Positions 4,351-9,313 of a DNA stretch of 9,313 nucleotides are shown piece after piece (position 1 is the first letter of the stretch; each line of letters begins with the position of its first letter). Position numbers and translations under genes: made by a program. A model generated the notes under the pieces. That model did no database searches. It saw only the letters and a list, made by a program, of their open reading frames with translations, and was not told where the DNA came from. Source of the stretch: Burkholderiales bacterium (GTDB taxonomy: Bacteria > Pseudomonadota > Gammaproteobacteria > Burkholderiales > Burkholderiaceae_C); NCBI GenBank assembly GCA_013205525.1, contig JABMMR010000048.1, positions 1 to 9,313 on the forward strand. The letters are read 5' to 3'.

Positions 4351-7300
4351 ATGGCATTCGATATTGTTGGAACAGCCCTTAAGCGACCTTACACATTTGT
4401 GGTGATGGCACTGCTGATATTGGTGCTGGGTCCTTTAGCCGCCCTCAAAACCCCGACGGATATTTTTCCTGAAATTCGCATTCCCGTGATCGCTGTGGCT
4501 TGGGCATACACAGGTTTGCCGCCCGACCAAATGGCTGGGCGAATCACCACCCTTTATCAGCGTGTGTTAACCACGACGGTCAACGACATTGAGCACATCG
4601 AGGCCAACTCCTATGCAGGCGTTGGCATTGTGAAAATCTTTTTCCACCCAGGTGTCAATATCGCTGTTGCCAATGCCCAAGTGACGGCGATCTCGCAATT
4701 GATTGTTCGCCAAATGCCGCCTGGCACTGTGCCGCCTTTGATCGTCAACTACAACGCCTCCACCGTACCTATATTGCAACTGGCTCTCTCGGGCCAAGGA
4801 CTGTCAGAACAAAACTTGGCTGATATCGGTCTGACGCAGGTGAGAACGCCATTGATCAGTGTGGCCGGCGCGGCCATTCCCTTTCCTTATGGCGGCAAAT
4901 CGCGTTTGGTGCAAATCGATTTGAAATTGCCCGAACTGCAAGCGCGCGGACTGAGTGCGCAAGATGTGGCCAGCGCTTTGGCAGCGCAAAACATCATCAC
5001 GCCTGTGGGAACGCAAAAAATCGGCAGCTTCGAATACACCATCAACTTAAACAATGCCGCCGCTGAGATCAAAGACTTGGCAAATTTACCCGTCAAGTCG
5101 GTCAACGGCGCCATGATTTATGTGCGTGATGTGGCCGATGTGCATGACGGCAATTCGCCGCAAACCAATATCGTCCATGTCGATGGCAATCGCTCTGTGT
5201 TGATGTCTGTTTTGAAAAACGGCAGCACCTCGACCTTGGCCATTGTGGATGGTGTGCTCGAAAAACTTCAAAGCATCAAGTCGGCTCTGCCGCCGACTTT
5301 AATCGTCAAGCCCATCAACGATCAATCCATTTTTGTCAGAGCCGCCATCAGCGCAGTGGCTATGGAAGCCGCCATTGCAGCTGCATTAACCAGTTTTTTG
5401 GTATTCCTCTTTCTGGGCAGTTGGCGCTCAACCGTCATCATCGCCATCTCTATTCCCTTGTCTATATTGGGCGCCCTGATTGGCTTGGCAGCTCTGGGTG
5501 AAACCCTCAACCTCATGACCCTGGGCGGCTTGGCTTTGGCGGTGGGTATTTTGGTTGACGACGCCACCGTCACCATCGAAAACATCAACTGGCACCTTGA
5601 GCAAGGCAAGGAAGTTCAAACCGCCATTTTGGATGGCGCGGCGCAAATCGTCACACCTGCATTTATTTCTCTGCTGTGTATTTGTATTGTGTTTGTGCCT
5701 ATGTTCTTTTTGGATGGCGTGGCGCGCTTCTTGTTTGTTCCCATGGCTGAGGCCGTGATGCTTGCCATGGCTTTCTCCTTTTTGCTGTCGCGCTCATTGG
5801 TTCCCACCATGGCCAATTACCTGCTCAAACCGCATGCCCCATTGCCACCCAGCCGCAACCCCTTGGTATTGTTTCAACGCGGCTTTGGAGATGGCTTTGA
5901 GAAGTTCCGCGAGGGCTACAAAAATATTCTGCATTTGGCCTTGCTTAACCGAAGCAAAGTGGTGGTGGTGTTCATGAGCTTTGTCTTGGGCTCTTTTGCC
6001 TTGCTGCCCTATTTGGGCAGCAATTTCTTTCCTGATGTGGATGGCGGACAAATTCTGATCCATGCGCGAGTGCCCGTTGGCACCAGGGTCGAGGAGACTG
6101 CATCGCGTTTTGCCTTGATTGAAAAGTCCATCAAAAAAGTCATACCCGCAGAAGAAATATCCAGCTTGGTTGACAACATAGGTCTACCCCCTAGCTGGAT
6201 TAATTTGATTTACAACAATACCGGTGTCATTGGCACACAAGATGGCGATATACAAATCGCTTTACGCAAAGGCCATTTACCTACAGCCGACTATGTGCGT
6301 GAGTTGCGCGAAACCTTGCCGCGTGAATTCCCGGACACGGTGTTTTCTTTCCCACCGGCCGATATCGTGAGTCAAATTTTGAATTTTGGCGCGCCCGCAC
6401 CTATCGATATACAAATACGCGGTGCCAATTTGGCAGACAACTTCGACTATGCCAATAAGTTGCTCAAAGAAATACGCCTGATTCCCGGTGTAGCTGATGC
6501 GCGCATACAGCAGTCTTCAAAGAGTCCTGCCATTGATGTGACCATGGACCGCGCACAAGCCCAAGACTTGGGTATCACGCCCAAAGATGTGACCAACAAC
6601 ATGGTTGTCAACTTGGCCGGCAGCAGCCAAGTCGCGCCCACCTTTTGGCTTAATCCTGCCAACGGCATCTCTTACAGCGTGGTCATGCAAGCACCCCAGT
6701 ACAACTTAGATTCGCTAAGCGACTTGGCCAACATCCCCGTGTCCTCTGGCAGCAACAACCATCAGCAGTTATTGGGCGGGATTGCCAGCTTTAACCGAAC
6801 GACGCGAAATGCCGTGGTGAGTCAGTACGATATACAACCCATGGTGCAAATCAATGCCACCACACAAGACACCGATTTAGGCTCTGTCGCCAAAGAGGTG
6901 CGTCGCCTCATTGCTGAGACTGAAGCCGATCTCCCCAAAGGAAGCAAAGTGGTTTTGCTAGGACAGGTACGCACCATGGAAAAAACTTTTTCTGGTTTGT
7001 TGTGGGGATTGTTGGCTGCTGTGGTGCTTATTTATTTCTTGATTGTGGTGAACTTTCAATCTTGGCGAGACCCCTTTGTGATCATCAGTGCCTTGCCCAG
7101 TGCTTTGGCAGGAATTGTTTGGATACTGTTTGCCACGCGAACCACACTGTCGGTGCCCGCGCTCACGGGTGCCATCATGTGCATGGGTGTGGCCACCGCC
7201 AACAGTGTGTTGGTGATCACCTTTGCGCGCGAGCGTCTCGAAGAATGGGGAGACCCCCTGGCCGCAGCTTTAGATGCAGGGTATGTTCGGTTCCGACCTG

Positions 7301-7524
7301 TGCTGATGACGGCTTTGGCCATGATCATTGGCATGATTCCCATGGCCTTGGGGCTGGGTGAAGGCGGCGAACAAAATGCACCACTGGGCAAAGCCGTGAT
7401 TGGCGGCCTGTGTTTCGCGACAGTGGCAACCTTGGTGATCGTTCCCCTTATTTTCAGTATGGTTCATTCAAAACGTGGCCCATCACGCGCCACCCCCTCG
7501 TCATTCGGAGTCAGTCATGTTTGA
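4351..7524 (+). CDS. RND efflux transporter permease (AcrB/HAE-type)
   Basis: A 1057-residue inner-membrane proton-driven pump, normal length for ACR_tran proteins. It has the duplicated layout: TM1 at about 14-32, a large periplasmic porter domain (about 35-330), TM2-TM6 (about 333-490), an amphipathic/loop section, TM7 at about 536-554, a second porter domain (about 556-875) and TM8-TM12 (about 880-1038). The proton-relay aspartates are present in TM4 as GILVDDA (D403, D404). At the TM10 position where AcrB has K940 (GLSAKNA), this protein reads GVATANS, with A950 in place of the lysine. N-terminal motifs are FPEIRIPV and SYAGVGIVKIFF. An AAAGG site (4337-4341) precedes the ATG by 9 nt. It overlaps the adaptor gene by 8 nt, so they form an operon. 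Substrate unknown; drugs, solvents or metabolites are possible. Confidence 0.93.
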   Translation: MAFDIVGTALKRPYTFVVMALLILVLGPLAALKTPTDIFPEIRIPVIAVAWAYTGLPPDQMAGRITTLYQRVLTTTVNDIEHIEANSYAGVGIVKIFFHPGVNIAVANAQVTAISQLIVRQMPPGTVPPLIVNYNASTVPILQLALSGQGLSEQNLADIGLTQVRTPLISVAGAAIPFPYGGKSRLVQIDLKLPELQARGLSAQDVASALAAQNIITPVGTQKIGSFEYTINLNNAAAEIKDLANLPVKSVNGAMIYVRDVADVHDGNSPQTNIVHVDGNRSVLMSVLKNGSTSTLAIVDGVLEKLQSIKSALPPTLIVKPINDQSIFVRAAISAVAMEAAIAAALTSFLVFLFLGSWRSTVIIAISIPLSILGALIGLAALGETLNLMTLGGLALAVGILVDDATVTIENINWHLEQGKEVQTAILDGAAQIVTPAFISLLCICIVFVPMFFLDGVARFLFVPMAEAVMLAMAFSFLLSRSLVPTMANYLLKPHAPLPPSRNPLVLFQRGFGDGFEKFREGYKNILHLALLNRSKVVVVFMSFVLGSFALLPYLGSNFFPDVDGGQILIHARVPVGTRVEETASRFALIEKSIKKVIPAEEISSLVDNIGLPPSWINLIYNNTGVIGTQDGDIQIALRKGHLPTADYVRELRETLPREFPDTVFSFPPADIVSQILNFGAPAPIDIQIRGANLADNFDYANKLLKEIRLIPGVADARIQQSSKSPAIDVTMDRAQAQDLGITPKDVTNNMVVNLAGSSQVAPTFWLNPANGISYSVVMQAPQYNLDSLSDLANIPVSSGSNNHQQLLGGIASFNRTTRNAVVSQYDIQPMVQINATTQDTDLGSVAKEVRRLIAETEADLPKGSKVVLLGQVRTMEKTFSGLLWGLLAAVVLIYFLIVVNFQSWRDPFVIISALPSALAGIVWILFATRTTLSVPALTGAIMCMGVATANSVLVITFARERLEEWGDPLAAALDAGYVRFRPVLMTALAMIIGMIPMALGLGEGGEQNAPLGKAVIGGLCFATVATLVIVPLIFSMVHSKRGPSRATPSSFGVSHV
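7507..7510 (+). promoter_or_regulatory. Ribosome binding site of the adaptor gene
   Basis: GGAG inside the permease 3' end lies 6 nt before the ATG at 7517. It selects this start over an in-frame upstream start at 7475, which would add 14 residues (HHAPPPRHSES-like) with no family support. Confidence 0.75.
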
Positions 7525-8677
7525 GTCATCAAGCCCTAAGGTGTCACGCGGTCTTTTATGGACCACACTGGTGTTGGGTGCTGCTATAGCCATTTTTGTG
7601 GTTTTCAGTGGCATGGGGGCTCGCCAGTCTGATGCGGCCCGCCTCAATGATCGCGCTCAAGCGCAAGCTGTCATGACGGTGAGCGTGATTGCGCCCTCTC
7701 CCGCCACGGGCTCTGCCAGTTTGGAGTTACCCGGTCGAATCGAAGCTTTTTCCAAAGCGTCCATCTATGCCCGTATCAGCGGTTACTTAAAAAGTTGGAA
7801 AGCCGATATAGGCACCCCTGTGAAAGCAGGTCAACTTTTAGCCGAGATTGATACGCCCGACCTGGATCAACAAATCCTTCAAGCCAAAGCTGAGTTGGCC
7901 AGCACCCAAGCCAATGCCGCACTTTCTGAAAACACCGCCAAGCGCTGGCAGTCATTGCTGGCCACCAACTTTGTATCTTCTCAAGCGGTAGAAGAAAAAC
8001 TCGGTGACTACAAAGTCAAACAAGCCATCGTGGCGGCCTCCCAAGCCAATGTCAACCGCATTGAAGCCATGAAAAACTTCAGCCGCATCGTTGCACCTTT
8101 TGCTGGAGTGGTTACCGCGCGCAATACCGATGTGGGCGCACTCATCAATGTGGGTGGCAGTGCAGGCAGTGAATTGTTTGTCGTCTCAGATATCAAACGT
8201 CTGCGTTTGTATGTCAATTTACCGCAAGCCTATGTGGCACAAATCCATAAAGGAACTGTCGCTAAATTCACTGTGCCGGGCAAGTCCGGCAAGACCTTCA
8301 CCGCAACCGTCATGTCTTTGTCGCAGGCCATCAATACCGGCTCTGGCAGCATGTTGATTCAGTTGGCGGCGGACAACCCCAACACCGAACTACTGCCAGG
8401 CGAATTTGCCAATGTAAGCTTTCAATTGGCCGGCGTTTCTGCAGCACTGAGCGTGCCGCCCAGCGCGCTGATTTTCACCAAAGCAGGCTTGCGCGTGGCC
8501 ACTGTTTCAGCTGAAAACAAAGTGGTACTTAAAGCAGTGGTGATTGGGCGTGATTACGGAAATAAAGTGGAGTTGTCTTCAGGCTTAGAAGCGACTGATC
8601 GTGTCATTGAAAGCCCACCCGATGGTGTCACCGATGGCGATTTGGTGAAAGTAGCGCTTGCAGAACCGAAAAAATAA
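7517..8677 (+). CDS. RND efflux periplasmic adaptor (membrane fusion protein)
   Basis: A 386-residue HlyD/AcrA-type adaptor that links the inner-membrane pump to an outer-membrane channel. An uncleaved-looking N-terminal membrane anchor spans 14-31 and there is no lipobox Cys, so it is probably anchored by this helix. The first half of the lipoyl domain is at about 70-112 (GRIEAFSKASIYARISGYLK, then G..V.AGQLLAEIDTPDLD). A helical hairpin covers about 113-187, the second lipoyl half 188-222 (RIVAPFAGVVTARNTDVGAL), a beta-barrel about 226-305 and a membrane-proximal domain about 310-383. The gene starts inside the last codons of the permease gene (ATGTTTGA shared), implying coupled translation. 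The order permease-then-adaptor is the reverse of acrAB, and no channel gene follows before the next gene. Confidence 0.93.
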   Translation: MFESSSPKVSRGLLWTTLVLGAAIAIFVVFSGMGARQSDAARLNDRAQAQAVMTVSVIAPSPATGSASLELPGRIEAFSKASIYARISGYLKSWKADIGTPVKAGQLLAEIDTPDLDQQILQAKAELASTQANAALSENTAKRWQSLLATNFVSSQAVEEKLGDYKVKQAIVAASQANVNRIEAMKNFSRIVAPFAGVVTARNTDVGALINVGGSAGSELFVVSDIKRLRLYVNLPQAYVAQIHKGTVAKFTVPGKSGKTFTATVMSLSQAINTGSGSMLIQLAADNPNTELLPGEFANVSFQLAGVSAALSVPPSALIFTKAGLRVATVSAENKVVLKAVVIGRDYGNKVELSSGLEATDRVIESPPDGVTDGDLVKVALAEPKK

Positions 8678-8703
8678 TTGAAATCATCTAAAAAAACAAA
8701 AAA

Positions 8704-8731
8704 GGATTTCTTGACGCAAGATGTCAAATCC
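8704..8731 (+). terminator. Weak hairpin after the efflux operon
   Basis: GGATTT (8704-8709) pairs with AAATCC (8726-8731), and GAC (8713-8715) with GTC (8723-8725), leaving a CTT bulge and a seven-base loop. It lies 26 nt after the adaptor stop codon. The following bases are GTTAATAATTATTAA, AT-rich but without a T tract, so intrinsic termination would be weak at best. Confidence 0.35.
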
Positions 8732-8883
8732 GTTAATAATTATTAATGTTTGTTATGTGTTCACTACACAAGGATTTTTGGTTTGAATCATGTTGAAAAA
8801 TGTTGATTTCTAACCTACCGACGCTTAATGACACTTGTAATTTTGCCCTCTTCGCAGTTTGAAGTTCCCAACATGTGTCCCTC

Positions 8884-8887
8884 GGAG
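8884..8887 (+). promoter_or_regulatory. Ribosome binding site supporting a GTG start
   Basis: GGAG is followed by 7 nt and then the GTG at 8895. An in-frame TGA at 8889-8891 just upstream means translation of this frame cannot begin any earlier, so this site decides the start. Confidence 0.65.
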
Positions 8888-8894
8888 TTGATGC

Positions 8895-9313
8895 GTGCTG
8901 TTTGACCACTGCGCCGAATGCCAGCGTTGCTGCAACGTTGAGTCGGGCTATCCCCCCCTCGAAATCACTCTTACCCAGCAAGAAGAAAAAAAGCTTGGCA
9001 GTATTTGTATACAAATCAAGTGCGACCACCTCGGCAGCAATGGCTGCATGCTTGGCGACGACAAACCTTTTGGTTGCACTCTCTATCCTTTGAGCTACAA
9101 CCCACAAAAACAAAATTTCTATTTTGATGCTGATTGCCCCTTGATGGATGTGTATATCCAAGGCTTGGCAGACAGCCAAAGCGAGGCCTCCGCGCATTTG
9201 GCCAAAGTTTCTGCCGGCGTAGCGAAACTTGAACTGAGCGACCCTGTTTTTTTGCAGCAAAACTTCGAGGTGGACAAGTCGTATTTCGACTTGAAAAAAA
9301 TCACACCCTATAA
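8895..9313 (+). CDS. YkgJ-family cysteine-cluster protein, 3' end off window
   Basis: From GTG 8895 the frame stays open to the last base (139 complete codons), so the gene is cut by the window edge. The N-terminus has the CxxCxxCC cluster at C6, C9, C12 and C13 (CAECQRCCNV), then GYPPLEITLT at 18-27, and more cysteines at C38, C43, C51, C61 and C81 within ICIQIKCDHLGSNGC, FGCTLYPLSYNP and DADCPL. This layout is that of the YkgJ/YcgN-type zinc- or iron-chelating domain (CxxCxxCC family), soluble proteins thought to bind a metal or Fe-S cluster; their function is poorly known. The region after residue 85 is helical and acidic. The start is fixed by a GGAG 7 nt upstream and a stop just before it. 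It may be transcribed alone, as 217 nt separate it from the efflux operon. Confidence 0.85.
   Translation, partial: MLFDHCAECQRCCNVESGYPPLEITLTQQEEKKLGSICIQIKCDHLGSNGCMLGDDKPFGCTLYPLSYNPQKQNFYFDADCPLMDVYIQGLADSQSEASAHLAKVSAGVAKLELSDPVFLQQNFEVDKSYFDLKKITPY

Noticed and set aside
7475..7516. Earlier in-frame start for the adaptor gene
   Set aside because: The added residues are low-complexity, lie deep in the permease gene and have no ribosome site, whereas the ATG at 7517 has GGAG 6 nt upstream.
8803..8831. TTGATT and TAATGA with 17-nt spacing as a promoter for the Cys-cluster gene
   Set aside because: The -10 candidate matches the consensus poorly, so I cannot support it.
8952..8958. Run of seven C in the Cys-cluster gene as a phase-variation tract
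   Set aside because: It encodes the conserved-looking YPPLEI segment, and seven bases is short for a contingency tract without population data.
8733..9260. Minus-strand open frame of 175 codons
   Set aside because: It lies antisense to the Cys-cluster frame, whose nine cysteines and CxxCxxCC motif are clearly real; the antisense translation resembles no family.

Overview
The window looks like chromosomal DNA of a proteobacterium, most likely a betaproteobacterium of the order Burkholderiales. The basis is family resemblance (the peroxiredoxin, the Cys-cluster protein and the small exported proteins have close-looking relatives there as I remember them), two-membrane envelope architecture (RND permease plus periplasmic adaptor, several Sec signal peptides) and moderate base composition, about half G+C by eye. 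No RNA gene, intact insertion sequence, CRISPR array or origin is visible.

Layout. 1-521: no recognisable gene; AT-rich flanks around a more GC-rich stretch (about 130-435) that carries three inverted repeats. 522-1592 (+): a two-gene unit with a 3-nt gap, encoding an exported transthyretin/carboxypeptidase-regulatory-like protein and an exported HExxH metallopeptidase-like protein. 1593-2087 (-): an exported MORN-repeat protein whose stop codon abuts the stop of the metallopeptidase gene. 2304-2618 (-): a small exported two-cysteine protein of unknown function. 2746-3227 (-): a graveyard in which the N-terminal part of an SPFH/band-7 (stomatin-like) gene is joined in frame to the C-terminal half of a HigB toxin, followed with a 1-nt overlap by only the first 34 codons of the HigA antitoxin. 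3279-3653 (-): a VOC/glyoxalase-fold protein. 3731-4288 (+): a thiol peroxiredoxin gene interrupted by one in-frame TAA.

4351-8677 (+): a two-gene RND efflux operon, permease first and adaptor second, overlapping by 8 nt. No outer-membrane channel or regulator lies beside it, so the pump probably uses a channel encoded elsewhere. 8895-9313 (+): the start of a YkgJ-type Cys-cluster protein that runs off the right edge; it begins with GTG behind a well-spaced GGAG.

Together, the left part is a set of small exported proteins, the middle is an accessory segment with broken genes (SPFH, higBA, peroxiredoxin), and the right part is a housekeeping-like efflux operon. The most unusual structure is the SPFH-HigB in-frame chimera with its truncated antitoxin. 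I did not find an intact, clearly novel multi-gene system.
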